Shown: positions 7,111 to 16,290, numbered from the stretch's first letter. The stretch is DNA of 18,355 bases from CAZIWJ01 sp964542855 (GCA_964542855.1 CAZIWJ010000050.1:1-18355); one strand, 5' to 3'. Notes: generated from the letters alone by a model not told the origin. Made by a program: numbers and translations.

Positions 7111-8544
7111 TTACCGAAGCCCGGCAATGGCTTCTTTTATTTGTAGTTCCCCGATAACAACTTCCAGGTTGGTACTGCTGAGCCAGTTAGACGATTCATA
7201 ACGCGTTCCGTCGGCCATGTACAGCTGCATAAAGTACTCGAACTCCGGTTGCGAACCGTCGGGCACAAATAGCTGTCCGCCCTCGTGTACCGAACCGTCG
7301 CGGGTAATCGTTAGGGTGGGCAGGTTAATCTTGCTGTTTCCATTCGGATCGGCCTGGTACGACCGCACTTTAATTTTCATCATTTCGGCCCCACTGGCCG
7401 ATAAGGGGCTAAGCATAGTAAAGGTGATGGTGTTTACCCGGCTTCGCTCTGTTCCCTGGATAATTTTGTTCTTAACCCGGGTGTTGCAGCCCAGGCATTC
7501 TTTTACCGTGTAGCTCATCCAGATTTTTTCAACAGAACGGTCGGTGTCGATAAACCGCGGTACCAGCCTTTCATCGAATTTAACTTTGGCTTTTTCCGGA
7601 ATTTCAGGATCGCCGGTTTCCCAGGAGTACACCGCATAATGACCGTCCTGCTCTTTTTTCAGCACGTTGAACCGGGTAAGCACCACGGGGTAGTCGGTTT
7701 TATTCTGCCACCCTGCCGACCGCCAGGAGCGGGGGCTCAGCTCGAAATTACCGAAAGTACGGGGATCATCGATTTTCAAGTTGAACGGAATTCGGATAGA
7801 AGCCGGCATTCCTTCCCCATCGGGGTACACAATTACATCGCCGTATAGCCCAACATTGTTGAAAAACATGCCCATCAGGTCGTCGATTCGCCTGGTGCTA
7901 AACGACACGTAAATTGGGTCGCTTAAATCGGAAGGTGGACGAATGGAAATATCCTGCTCCCCTACCCCGAACTGCCCAAGGTTGGTAAACTCAATTTCCG
8001 GTGCCCGGGACATGGGCATGGCGATGAGGTCGGTAATACCAAACTGCTCTTCCACCTTGCCCCCGATATTTTTAGCCAGTAATTCTTCGGCAAACTGAAT
8101 ATCATTCCGGCTTAGCCGTGGGCTTAGTATGGCCGTTACGGTAGTTTGCCCCCGCCCCTGCGCATCGGCCGAACCATAGCTCACGCTGAAATCATAGGCC
8201 CCGGTTTTATCGGACCAGTTAAGGTTATAAGAAGCCGGCAGGTAGTAATAGTAACCAGAGGGGCCGTTATCGTCGCGATAAACCGTGTTAAACACTTTCA
8301 GGATTTCCGGTCCGGAAAACTCGAAATCTGCCGATATCTCGCTACTCAGGTTAAACGTAATATTTGCCGGGCCGTGTCGCTCCCGGTCGGGTGGTGTTGG
8401 GGTGGCTTCAGCCGCAGGCTCTTTGGTTTGCTGAGCCGTATCCTGCCGGCTTTGACTAATAGAGATTGATTTACTTACTTTAGTCTGGGCTACGGCCGGA
8501 AACGTGATACAGGCTATTAATAAAAAAGACAAATACTGTTTCAT
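7111..8544 (-). CDS. Secreted YYLP-module protein (subfamily B)
   Basis: A 477-residue protein with signal peptide (residues 1-20, ends PAVAQ), then a Ser/Gln/Pro/Thr-rich spacer (about 21-58). The YYLP module starts at 'YYYYLPASYNLNW' (98-110), with the 'GRG' turn near 130, a helix 'DIQFAEELL' and 'AMPMS'. A central 'RIDDLMGMFFNNVG' is shared with the 759-residue neighbour. A C350-L-G-C353 motif precedes 'SRVNTITFTMLSPLSASGA', and the C-terminus is a beta hairpin ending 'VVIGELQIKE'. The gene lies 4 bases after the 184-residue gene and 16 bases before the 759-residue gene, so the three form a transcriptional block. Subfamily B may supply two related subunits of one structure. Function unknown. 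Confidence 0.87.
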   Translation of the reverse strand: MKQYLSFLLIACITFPAVAQTKVSKSISISQSRQDTAQQTKEPAAEATPTPPDRERHGPANITFNLSSEISADFEFSGPEILKVFNTVYRDDNGPSGYYYYLPASYNLNWSDKTGAYDFSVSYGSADAQGRGQTTVTAILSPRLSRNDIQFAEELLAKNIGGKVEEQFGITDLIAMPMSRAPEIEFTNLGQFGVGEQDISIRPPSDLSDPIYVSFSTRRIDDLMGMFFNNVGLYGDVIVYPDGEGMPASIRIPFNLKIDDPRTFGNFELSPRSWRSAGWQNKTDYPVVLTRFNVLKKEQDGHYAVYSWETGDPEIPEKAKVKFDERLVPRFIDTDRSVEKIWMSYTVKECLGCNTRVKNKIIQGTERSRVNTITFTMLSPLSASGAEMMKIKVRSYQADPNGNSKINLPTLTITRDGSVHEGGQLFVPDGSQPEFEYFMQLYMADGTRYESSNWLSSTNLEVVIGELQIKEAIAGLR

Positions 8545-8548
8545 GGTG

Positions 8549-9103
8549 TTATCTTTTAAGAGTTCGGGCCGATTTATAAGGCTTAAGTTTAACCGTAATT
8601 ACCATGCGCTCATTTCCCCCGACGCGCCACTGCTTGTCGTGTTTATACAGGAACGTTTCACCGGAAATACCGCCTACATCCAGGTTGAGGTTTCCCAGCA
8701 GGTCGTTGGCTTTGTAAATGCTGATCTGCAGGTATTCCGACTGGAGGTAAGGCTGGTTGGCCCCAAAGGCACTGGCATCGAACTGGAAACCGAGTTCCAC
8801 CGGGTTTCGGCTGCTATTCAAGCCCTGGGGTTCAGACCTGATTTGTTTCAGTGGCTGCTTGATCCGATTCATGATAACCCCGCTTATTTTATATTCGTCA
8901 TCATTAAACCCCGCATAACTCACCTCAACCTTCAACCCCTGTTCGGTGTCGGATACCACCCGAACGGAAGTAATCCGGTTTTTACTTTCACCGAGGAAAG
9001 ACGAAAGGCTGGAAGCAGCATCTTCAACCGCCTGAAGCTCCTGGGCAACTAAAGCCGATGAGGTAAACAAGGTAAACACGAGTAGAAAGATTGTTTTATT
9101 CAT
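8549..9103 (-). CDS. Small secreted protein of unknown function
   Basis: A 184-residue protein with a clear signal peptide (MNKTIFLLVF core, cleavage near ALVAQ). The remainder alternates hydrophobic and polar residues as in a beta-sandwich ('GLKVEVSYAGF', 'VELGFQFDASAF', 'ERMVITVKLKPY'). It lacks the YYLP motif, and I recognise no family. It is the first gene of the second block, 4 bases upstream of the 477-residue gene, and follows a 180-base gap with a hairpin. The position suggests an accessory component of the same assembly (inference). Confidence 0.8.
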   Translation of the reverse strand: MNKTIFLLVFTLFTSSALVAQELQAVEDAASSLSSFLGESKNRITSVRVVSDTEQGLKVEVSYAGFNDDEYKISGVIMNRIKQPLKQIRSEPQGLNSSRNPVELGFQFDASAFGANQPYLQSEYLQISIYKANDLLGNLNLDVGGISGETFLYKHDKQWRVGGNERMVITVKLKPYKSARTLKR

Positions 9104-9223
9104 GGTTTTCTGTGATTAATTTTAGGTAGCTCCCTACCGGATTACCTTCATCTGTAAAAGCCTGTATGAGGGGTTCGAATCATTTAGCTTTGGCACGTTG
9201 GAGTATTACAAATACCCGGTTTA

Positions 9224-9252
9224 ACCGGCCAGCACCGGTAATGCCGGCCGGT
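9224..9252 (-). terminator. Strong GC-rich intergenic hairpin, possible attenuator or RNA-processing site
   Basis: In the 180-base gap between two cluster genes, ACCGGCCAGC (9224-9233) pairs with GCCGGCCGGT (9243-9252) at nine of ten positions around a nine-base loop. The loop itself contains ACCGGT. No T tract follows on either strand, so it is not a classic Rho-independent terminator. It may set the expression ratio of the two blocks, stabilise the upstream mRNA 3' end, or be a symmetric protein-binding site. Confidence 0.45.
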
Positions 9253-9283
9253 GGTAACACTGCCCGATGACAACCCTTAGTTG

Positions 9284-10999
9284 TTAGTTAAGTGTAATAA
9301 AGTCGTCGGGGATTTCGTCGGCATAAATAAGCGTGCTGGAAGTTTGCTTCCTTCCGGAAGAGATGCGTTTATTCCCGAAGAGGCGCCACACAATTTCGTA
9401 TTCGTAGTCGTATTCCCCTTGCTTCAGCATAAATTCGGCCAGTTCGGCCGGCACCTCCTGGTTGCCTTTAATGGTAACCTGCTTTACCTGTTCACCGGCA
9501 CCATAATCGTAATAGAACTTCACGGTAGCCAGGCGAATTTTTGCATCTTTCATCATACCCGGATCAGCTTCCACGCTCACCTCCATCGGGTGGAAGGGCG
9601 GGGCCAGGTTTACGCCCAGCTGATCGGAAGTGGTCCATTCCCTTTCCACGGCATGGTCGCCAAAGAAACTCCAGCGGGTCTGGTATTCATAGCTCAGCCA
9701 TTTGTCGCGGTCGGTATCGGCCTCATCTTTCCAGCCGTACAGCAGCCGGAACGGGTTACCCAGCGCATCCTGAAATTCCTTTTCTGCAATTCGCAGTTCA
9801 TCGTAAGTAACTTCTCCGTTGCCGTGCTCCTTTTTCATCTGTACCGTTACAAAATTAATATACTTGTTAAACTGCTCGGCGTTGAGCCCGTCGATGGAAA
9901 CCAGCAATTCCCTTTGCTTGTAGAAGGGGTCATCAAGGTTTACCGATGTAAAGCATTCCGTACATTCGGCAACCGAACTACCCAGGTTTTCATCGAACCG
10001 AAAATTAATTGTTTCGGTAGTGGCTTTACTGAGGTCGATGGTNNNNNNNNNNNNNNNNNNNNNNNNNNNNNNNNNNNNNNNNNNNNNNNNNNNNNNNNNN
10101 NNNNNNNNNNNNNNNNNNNNNNNNNNNNNNNNNNNNNNNNNNAAAGGGGCAAACATCATATCAGCCATTTTTTTATAAGCAACATCAATAAGCTGTTCCA
10201 TTTGTTCGTCGGCCCCGAAGTTAATGACCTTAATGGTTCCGTTTTCTCGCAATTCGTCGAAGGCTGCTTCTATATCAGCCCCCACACTTACGTAGGGCGG
10301 ATACCCTACATCTAGGCCAAAGCTGAATGCTTCGTGCGTATACACCTTATCCCAGTCGACCTCAATCTTCGCCTGCATCGGAGAGCGATAGCCCGAGAAT
10401 TCCATTACGAAAGAGAAGCTAAGATCCGGCGTCGGGGTTTGGCACGACTCCCACAGGATTTTGGCGCCCAGTTTGGTGAGGCTGAGCGATACTGCAGCTT
10501 TATTGCCCACAAATACGGGAGCGCGACCAACACCGATCACCTTTTTGGTAAAGTCTGAGCCTTCCTCGGCGAAGGAAGAAACCAGGGCGAAAGTTCCGCC
10601 TTTATACACCACCGGGCCAATGAGCACCGCCTCCGGGTTTTTCACTTTCGAACGCAGGGCATTTTCGGCCCGTTTAATTTGCTGCTCTGTTATTTTCAGC
10701 TCCACCAGGGCGTGCACAATACCTCCGCCGTCGCCTTCCTGGTTAGGCTGGCCTCCGGCGGTTGTTTTCACATTTTGCACGTAGCGCAGGAAGGAAAACT
10801 GGGGCAACCCGCTTTCGGTGGTACCCAACGAGAGTTTATTCGGGAGGTAATAAAATTTTGAGGTATCTGTAATGTGAGGAAACACCAGCAGTTCACCGGC
10901 CTGGATGGGCTGGTCGATAAAAATAGCCTGGGATTTGGCCCCAAAGCCTGCTCCCAGCAATAGCAGGAAGAGATAAATAGATCGAGATAGAATGTTCAT
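9284..10999 (-). CDS. Secreted YYLP-module protein (subfamily A), interrupted by assembly gap
   Basis: About 571 residues as assembled. Signal peptide (Leu-rich core, cleavage near KSQA), 'FYYLPNKLSL' (49-58), 'GLPQFSFLRY', a Gly-rich turn, 'LVELKITEQQ' plus helix, and 'LIGPVVY'. Then 'GAKILWESCQTPTPDLSFSF' and 'EVDWDKVY', the gap, 'FRFDENLGSSVAECTECF' (a CxxC), 'VNLDDPFYKQREL', 'VQMKKEHGNGEV' and a C-terminal hairpin 'YADEIPDD'. It is the closest relative of the 641-residue paralog, from which it is separated only by the metallopeptidase gene. That paralog carries about 125 residues where this gene has 100 N, so the true protein is probably nearer 660 residues. Both sides of the gap stay in the same frame only if the missing length equals 1 modulo 3. 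Confidence 0.88.
   Translation of the reverse strand: MNILSRSIYLFLLLLGAGFGAKSQAIFIDQPIQAGELLVFPHITDTSKFYYLPNKLSLGTTESGLPQFSFLRYVQNVKTTAGGQPNQEGDGGGIVHALVELKITEQQIKRAENALRSKVKNPEAVLIGPVVYKGGTFALVSSFAEEGSDFTKKVIGVGRAPVFVGNKAAVSLSLTKLGAKILWESCQTPTPDLSFSFVMEFSGYRSPMQAKIEVDWDKVYTHEAFSFGLDVGYPPYVSVGADIEAAFDELRENGTIKVINFGADEQMEQLIDVAYKKMADMMFAPXXXXXXXXXXXXXXXXXXXXXXXXXXXXXXXXXXTIDLSKATTETINFRFDENLGSSVAECTECFTSVNLDDPFYKQRELLVSIDGLNAEQFNKYINFVTVQMKKEHGNGEVTYDELRIAEKEFQDALGNPFRLLYGWKDEADTDRDKWLSYEYQTRWSFFGDHAVEREWTTSDQLGVNLAPPFHPMEVSVEADPGMMKDAKIRLATVKFYYDYGAGEQVKQVTIKGNQEVPAELAEFMLKQGEYDYEYEIVWRLFGNKRISSGRKQTSSTLIYADEIPDDFITLN
10043..10142. other. Assembly gap of exactly 100 N
   Basis: A round 100-base run of N is the usual placeholder for a gap of unknown size. 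It lies inside the subfamily A gene at the point matching the low-complexity linker of the 641-residue paralog. That comparison suggests roughly 375 missing bases. Confidence 0.97.
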
Positions 11000-11012
11000 A
11001 AGATAACTTGTT

Positions 11013-12368
11013 TTAGGTCATGTTCAGGGCCTGCTTGATATTTTCAACCATGTCGCCTATTTCGGATTGCAAGGGAGCGGCAGCCTGTACGGATGCCCGA
11101 TAACTTGTCCAGTAATTTTCAATGTAATTATTCATGTAAGCCTGATTGCCAAAAATGCTTTTAAATTCATCAATGGATTGAGCTTCATATCCTGAGAAAA
11201 AATCAGCAAGAGCCAGTGGAAATACGTGTGATCCTGCTGGTAAGGTCACGTTTGGAATATCTTCTTCGTTTACCCCGGGAGGTAATCCCATTTCACATAA
11301 GTTTCTGAACATTACAGCAACAGGTTGGGCACTCACTTTCCACAATTCATTATTGGAAGCCGTTAATGCACGCATATATTTACTGGTGCCGCCGTATTTT
11401 CGGCAAGCTTCGAGTGTTACCGCCAGAATGTTTTCATTGTTCATGAGAATGTCGAGGGGTATCTGCGCCATGTTATAATGAGAATAAATAAACCCTCGCT
11501 GGTTGCTATTTCTCACTGGTGTAATGCCACGGGCATTTAGGGTACTGTACCACGATGTAAATGCCGGGGATGCTCCTGAAGGTGGATGTTCTACCAGCAT
11601 TTCCCCTCCCCTGGCAAACCAATCGAACGTTTCGTCATAATAAGAAGTGTGGTAGTACATGGAAAAAGCATTAGCAATAGCTTCACTGTAAGTAGCATTT
11701 ATATCGGGAAGGATTTCAGTATAATAATGCGTACCGTCCTGACCGTAAGAATACCAGCGGGTACCAATACGATGCAGGTGGGGGCGCCATTCCAGGTTAT
11801 CCTGGGTATGAGTTAGTTCATGTAAAAAGGTGCCATATCTTTCTTTTTTAATTTCAGTAGCCGGTAAATTTTGTGGGTTTCGGTCGGTGAGAAAAAAAGT
11901 ACCCAGAAACAAATGACCGGCACGGCTACTGGTTATTTCAAAAGAATTGGCACAGGGCCAGAACTTACCATTTCCATCATCGCAGTTAGCGTAATTACTT
12001 TTTGCGTTATTATTTATTGAAATACTTTTATCGTTCAGTAAATAAACAATCGTCGGCTTATCTCTAATTTTAATTATTTCAGCCGCCAGTAGTTGCAGGC
12101 GTGCATCACCTCCGTTACCGGAACCTGAAATTAACGCCTTTACCAGTTGCCGGGCACCTGCCATGTTGCTGCTGTTCCAGAATGCACCGTTGTAGGTTCC
12201 GTTGTAAATTTCTGTATTATTCAGGGTTTCCCAACTCGGAGAAGAAGCATTTGGATTAGAAACATACCGAAGAATTAATTTATCTCTCAGCGTAGTTCTG
12301 CTTTTTTGGGCAATAGCCATGCCCGACAGCAGCGATATAATTATTGAAAAAACTATTATTCGTTTCAT
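11013..12368 (-). CDS. Secreted putative zinc metallopeptidase (HExxH)
   Basis: A 451-residue protein with signal peptide (MKRIIVFSIIISLLS, cleavage near AIAQ). H183-E-L-T-H187 is a zinc-peptidase HExxH motif within 'FLHELTHTQDN'. E229, 42 residues further on in 'YSEAIANAF', is a plausible third ligand in gluzincin style; the ligand choice is inference. A pair of Cys lies at about 129 and 139. It shows no relation to the YYLP family. It sits 2 bases after the 641-residue gene and 13 bases before the about-571-residue gene, the two closest paralogs. Its base composition is clearly more A+T-rich than its neighbours, suggesting a separate origin. Possible roles are maturation of the paralogs or cleavage of an external target. 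I cannot assign a named peptidase family. Confidence 0.82.
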   Translation of the reverse strand: MKRIIVFSIIISLLSGMAIAQKSRTTLRDKLILRYVSNPNASSPSWETLNNTEIYNGTYNGAFWNSSNMAGARQLVKALISGSGNGGDARLQLLAAEIIKIRDKPTIVYLLNDKSISINNNAKSNYANCDDGNGKFWPCANSFEITSSRAGHLFLGTFFLTDRNPQNLPATEIKKERYGTFLHELTHTQDNLEWRPHLHRIGTRWYSYGQDGTHYYTEILPDINATYSEAIANAFSMYYHTSYYDETFDWFARGGEMLVEHPPSGASPAFTSWYSTLNARGITPVRNSNQRGFIYSHYNMAQIPLDILMNNENILAVTLEACRKYGGTSKYMRALTASNNELWKVSAQPVAVMFRNLCEMGLPPGVNEEDIPNVTLPAGSHVFPLALADFFSGYEAQSIDEFKSIFGNQAYMNNYIENYWTSYRASVQAAAPLQSEIGDMVENIKQALNMT

Positions 12369-12370
12369 GG

Positions 12371-14296
12371 TTAATCAGTAATAATATTGTCAGCAAATAA
12401 CATCGTACTGTTTGCATCCTGCAAACCCGACGTGCGGGTAGTGCCATCGTTCAGGTACCAGGTAATTTCGTACTGGTATTCTGTATTCTCCCTGGGGGCT
12501 ATAATATCGACCGTGGCCGAATATTCCTCTTTGCGGGGATTTAAACGAACCAGCTTATTAAGACGCTGGTCGCCAACTGTATAATAAAGCTTTATTTCAA
12601 TCCCCCTTACTTCGTAATCTAGAAGTACATCCGGACTGGTATCGATCAGGATTTCTCTTCTCAGGTAGGGAGCAGACACAGGAATCACCTGGATATCGGA
12701 ATTCTGCCAGTCGAACTCCACGGCACCACCGCCAAAAAAATTCCACACGGTTTTATACTGGTAATCGGCCCATTTACGCCTGTCGTTGTCTCCTTTCCAG
12801 CCGTACATCATGCTAAACAGGTTACCCTGCTGGTTAAAGTTCTGGCGATCGATTTTAACCTCTTCCGTCGTTACATCTCCGTTTTGGTGTTCCTTTTTTA
12901 GGGTTACGTTTACAAAGTTGATGTAGTCACCGAAATCACCAGCATTCATGCCATCGAGCGAAACCACCAGTTCCCGCTGCTTGTAGAGGGGGTCGTCCAG
13001 GTTTACGTCGATAAAGCACTCATCGCAGTTAATTTCCCCGAAGTTTTCATCGAATCGAAGAGTCATATTATCCGTGCTCCATTTTTCAAGGTCGACACGA
13101 TAGGTCCCTTTCTGACGAATTTTTCGCATTTTAAAACTGGCGGCAATAGCAACACCAGGAACGTCTATTTCTTCTCTGGGAACGGTTCCCGCTCCTCCAC
13201 CCGGGGTTTCATTTCTACTAACCGGAAGAGCATTGAAATAGCTGGCCAGGAATCCTCTGTTCTGTTGCCTTTGGTTACTGTTGCTATCTTCACTGGCTGC
13301 TGTTCTTGCCCTGTTTTCTTCGGCACTTGCCAGCATCCGGTTGTCGCTGCGAACCTGCTTATTATAATTACGTGCATCGGTTCTGCTGGCATTGAGCAGG
13401 TTGGTGGCCCGATCCAGAATGCTATTTTGACTACCCGAAGACGCCAACTGACTCAAACCCGGCGTACCCGTTCCACCTATCGGTTCCAGCATCATACGGG
13501 TAAGTTTTTCCTGAACGTCTTTAATGATACTTTCCATCTGTTCATCGGCTCCCTTGTTAACAATTTTAATGGCCCCACTTTGAACCAGGTCTTCAAAAGC
13601 CATATCTACCTCAGCTTGTAAAATCGGACTGGCTACGGCCGCCTGGAATGATTTGTGCTCATATACTTTATCCCACTCGGCAGTGATTACAGCTTTCTTC
13701 GGCATGCGGTAACCACTGACCACCATTTCGAACGACACGCTCATATCGGGGGTGGGAGTTTGAAAACTGGCGTGTAAAATTTTGGCCCCCTGCTTATTCA
13801 GCAGCACAGAAATAGCTGCTTTCTGCCCGTCGAGAATCGGGGCCTTTCCGAGGCCAATTACTTTTTTGGCGAATTCCCCGTCTTCCTGGGCAATCGATGA
13901 CACCAGGGCGATATTCCCGTCGCGGTAAACAACCGGCCCTACAATTTTAGCTCCGGGTGCCACCGACTGTAATTCCCGCTCCGCTTCTCTTCTTTGGTCT
14001 TCTGTTACCTCAAGCACCACCACGGCGTGTACAATTCCGCCTCCTTCACCCTCATCGCCCGATGAGGAATTATCAACGTAGCGAAGGAAAGAAAACTGGG
14101 GCTTACCGTTTTTGCCGGTTGCTAACCGGGGTTTATCGGGAAGGTAGTAATAAGACTTTTCATCTTCCATATCCGGGAACAGGGTTAGTTCACCGGCACT
14201 GGTTGGCTTATCGAGTATAATGTTCTGACCGTTTACACCGGCCCCGTTTACCAGGGCCAGTGTTCCAATTAGAATAGATTTTAGTATACCTTTCAT
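12371..14296 (-). CDS. Secreted YYLP-module protein (subfamily A) with low-complexity linker
   Basis: A 641-residue protein. Signal peptide 1-23, 'YYYLPDKPRL' (49-58), 'GKPQFSFLRY' (64-73), 'GEGGGIVHAVVVLEVT' (83-98), helix 100-112, 'IVGPVVY' (118-124), 'TPTPDMSVSF' (180-189) and 'ITAEWDKVY' (204-212). Residues about 272-397 are a Gly/Ser/Asn/Gln/Arg-rich linker. The C-terminal module (about 398-641) contains C424-D-E-C427, 'VNLDDPLYKQREL', 'VTLKKEHQNGDV', a Trp-rich stretch 'WADYQYKTVWNFFGG' and a terminal hairpin 'LFADNI'. Its ATG overlaps the stop of the 664-residue gene by one base, so translation is probably coupled. It is the complete template for the gapped paralog. Function unknown. 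Confidence 0.9.
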   Translation of the reverse strand: MKGILKSILIGTLALVNGAGVNGQNIILDKPTSAGELTLFPDMEDEKSYYYLPDKPRLATGKNGKPQFSFLRYVDNSSSGDEGEGGGIVHAVVVLEVTEDQRREAERELQSVAPGAKIVGPVVYRDGNIALVSSIAQEDGEFAKKVIGLGKAPILDGQKAAISVLLNKQGAKILHASFQTPTPDMSVSFEMVVSGYRMPKKAVITAEWDKVYEHKSFQAAVASPILQAEVDMAFEDLVQSGAIKIVNKGADEQMESIIKDVQEKLTRMMLEPIGGTGTPGLSQLASSGSQNSILDRATNLLNASRTDARNYNKQVRSDNRMLASAEENRARTAASEDSNSNQRQQNRGFLASYFNALPVSRNETPGGGAGTVPREEIDVPGVAIAASFKMRKIRQKGTYRVDLEKWSTDNMTLRFDENFGEINCDECFIDVNLDDPLYKQRELVVSLDGMNAGDFGDYINFVNVTLKKEHQNGDVTTEEVKIDRQNFNQQGNLFSMMYGWKGDNDRRKWADYQYKTVWNFFGGGAVEFDWQNSDIQVIPVSAPYLRREILIDTSPDVLLDYEVRGIEIKLYYTVGDQRLNKLVRLNPRKEEYSATVDIIAPRENTEYQYEITWYLNDGTTRTSGLQDANSTMLFADNIITD

Positions 14297-16290
14297 TACT
14301 TCTTCTTGATTACATCAAAAATTTCAGCAAATCCTTCCAGTACGGTCTGGCCCTGTGCCACTTCTCCTTCCTGCTGGGTAGTTGGGGCCATCATTTCGCG
14401 GGCAGTTTGCAGGGCGGTCTGGAACACACCCGACTCTTCGTCCCTGAGTTCTTCCGGAATAACGGCGTACACGTAGTCGTCGTTAATTTTCGATTCCCAG
14501 GGCAGTACCAGTTTACCCGCCCGCTTGTGGGTGAGTATTAAACGATACACGTACCCGCGGGTGTCTTTATCGGTATAGATGGTTTTTTCCACCAGTGGAA
14601 TGCCCTGCGATACGGTAAGTGGAATGTTGGTTTCCACTTCTTTGCCGAACTTTTGGTAACGCACCTGAAGCGTAGCCCGGGGAATATCCATTTCCTTCAA
14701 TTCGTTCAGATCGCCTTCAAACATGAGGGTGCGGGGAGATACCGGGGCCGTGAGGTTAATGCCTTTCCAGTCGCCCTTTTCCCAGCGAGGCCTTTCCGGG
14801 TAAATATTCCCCCTCAGGTTCCAGCTGGTACGGTATTCGTACACGTCGGGGCTGCGGTCGCCACCCCTGGCGTAAGTAAGCGAGGCCAGGGTACCATTTG
14901 CCAGCGTGTTCCGGTCGATGGTGATGGCATCCTGAAAGTCATTGCCATCACTTCTACGCTTTCGGATATCTACGGAAACGGCATTCACCTCATCACCAAA
15001 CATATCTTCCGCCTGGGCATCGAGGATTAAGTTAATTTCGCGGTGCTGGAAAAACGGATCGTTCAGGTTTACCGAAGTTACGCAGCTCTTGTTGTGCTTC
15101 ACCTGGTCGTACCAGGAGGCCAGGTTTTCGGTAAGGGTTACCTCTTTCACCACCGGGATGCGCATTTTCAGGTTGTAGGTTTCCGTTCCCTTTCTGAATT
15201 TGCGTTGAATGCGTTCTGCATTGAAATTGTATTTGTACAGGTTTTTGTCAATCTCATCTTTCCCCTGGGGCAGGGGTTGTACCTCACCCTCTTCGGGCAG
15301 GTTGAACTCTTTTTCCGACACAGAGGACATAAAGTAGTCGAGGAATAACTGGGTAACTTCCTGGGTAACCGGGTCGTCGGCCTGCAGCTGATCCAGTTCA
15401 ATTGTTACGACCTTTAATTCTATCAAAGTCGAGTACAACACGTCTTTAATGCTATCGGTAATAATGTCGTCTTTCAGGCTGTTAAAGATGAATGGCATGG
15501 TTCCATCGTCCTTATCACTATGTTCGTATTCGCGCGTGTACTGCTGATAAAGTGAACTGAACTTGGTCCAGTCCATCTTAATTTTCCCGTCAACCGAAGG
15601 AGTTAATACCTGGAACTGGAAACGGAGGTGCAACGAAATATCTGTAATAGAACGGGCCTTTTCAAAAGTTGCTGCCATAAGCTGGGCCCCGTTTTTTTCC
15701 ATGATGGTAGCCACTGCCATTTTAGATCCGGGTAAAAGCGCTGCCCTGCCGGAAGTAGACAATGTGGGGGTAAACTGCTCGTTACTTAACGTTCCCGAAA
15801 TAATGCTAAAGGTTTCGCCCTCCACGTCTGCTTTAAGGTCTACCGGTCCCAGTACTTTGGGGTTCTTCACTTCTGAATACCTCGGATTGGTATTCTTCAG
15901 ATCACCCAGCTTTTGCTTGATCTTGTCCTGTAAATCTGCTTCCTGGGCCGGGGTTAGCCCCCACTCCATTAAAAAATGCATCAGGGCACCCTGAACCCCG
16001 CCGGCATCTACCGTTTCTTCGGTGGTATATTTTACGAAAATAAATTCGGGGGTACCATCCGTTTTTTGGGACAGGCGAAGGTTAGCGGGTAAATAATAAT
16101 ATTCACTGGAAAACTTGTTATAAGATCCTGAAGAAACCGTATTGGCCCTTCCGTAGGCGACGACCTGGGTTCCGTCAGACAGGGTAACTCCCACCTTGTT
16201 TTCCGAATCCAGGATCTGGGCGTGTACTTCAATACTCATGAAGAGTAAAAAGCCCGCAACAATTGAGATAGAATTAATGATTGTTTTCAT
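14296..16290 (-). CDS. Secreted YYLP-module protein (subfamily A, long form)
   Basis: A 664-residue protein. Signal peptide (ends EVHAQ), 'YYYLPANLRL' (64-73), 'GTPEFIFVKY', 'GGVQGALMHFLMEWGLTPAQ' with helix, 'VLGPVDL', 'NGAQLMAATFEKARSITDIS' and 'KIKMDW'. A central acidic helical stretch (about 260-345) has no counterpart in the shorter paralogs. The C-terminal module has 'CVTSVNLNDPFFQHREI', keeping one Cys where the others have CxxC, then a Trp/Arg-rich region and a terminal 'YAVIPEEL' hairpin. A further tail of about 50 residues, rich in Glu, Thr and Gln, ends in 'IKKK'. The start overlaps the papain-like gene by 17 bases. The extra helix and tail suggest a structural role different from the other A members (inference). 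Confidence 0.9.
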   Translation of the reverse strand: MKTIINSISIVAGFLLFMSIEVHAQILDSENKVGVTLSDGTQVVAYGRANTVSSGSYNKFSSEYYYLPANLRLSQKTDGTPEFIFVKYTTEETVDAGGVQGALMHFLMEWGLTPAQEADLQDKIKQKLGDLKNTNPRYSEVKNPKVLGPVDLKADVEGETFSIISGTLSNEQFTPTLSTSGRAALLPGSKMAVATIMEKNGAQLMAATFEKARSITDISLHLRFQFQVLTPSVDGKIKMDWTKFSSLYQQYTREYEHSDKDDGTMPFIFNSLKDDIITDSIKDVLYSTLIELKVVTIELDQLQADDPVTQEVTQLFLDYFMSSVSEKEFNLPEEGEVQPLPQGKDEIDKNLYKYNFNAERIQRKFRKGTETYNLKMRIPVVKEVTLTENLASWYDQVKHNKSCVTSVNLNDPFFQHREINLILDAQAEDMFGDEVNAVSVDIRKRRSDGNDFQDAITIDRNTLANGTLASLTYARGGDRSPDVYEYRTSWNLRGNIYPERPRWEKGDWKGINLTAPVSPRTLMFEGDLNELKEMDIPRATLQVRYQKFGKEVETNIPLTVSQGIPLVEKTIYTDKDTRGYVYRLILTHKRAGKLVLPWESKINDDYVYAVIPEELRDEESGVFQTALQTAREMMAPTTQQEGEVAQGQTVLEGFAEIFDVIKKK

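Noticed and set aside
7095..7127. Upstream ATG at 7127 as start of the 759-residue protein
   Set aside because: It would add eleven residues before the signal peptide and overlap the preceding gene. The ATG at 7094 gives a standard signal peptide.
9281..10315. Long plus-strand open frame opposite the gapped subfamily A gene
   Set aside because: It spans the 100 N, lies antisense to a gene with clear paralogs and a signal peptide, and its translation shows no recognisable motif.
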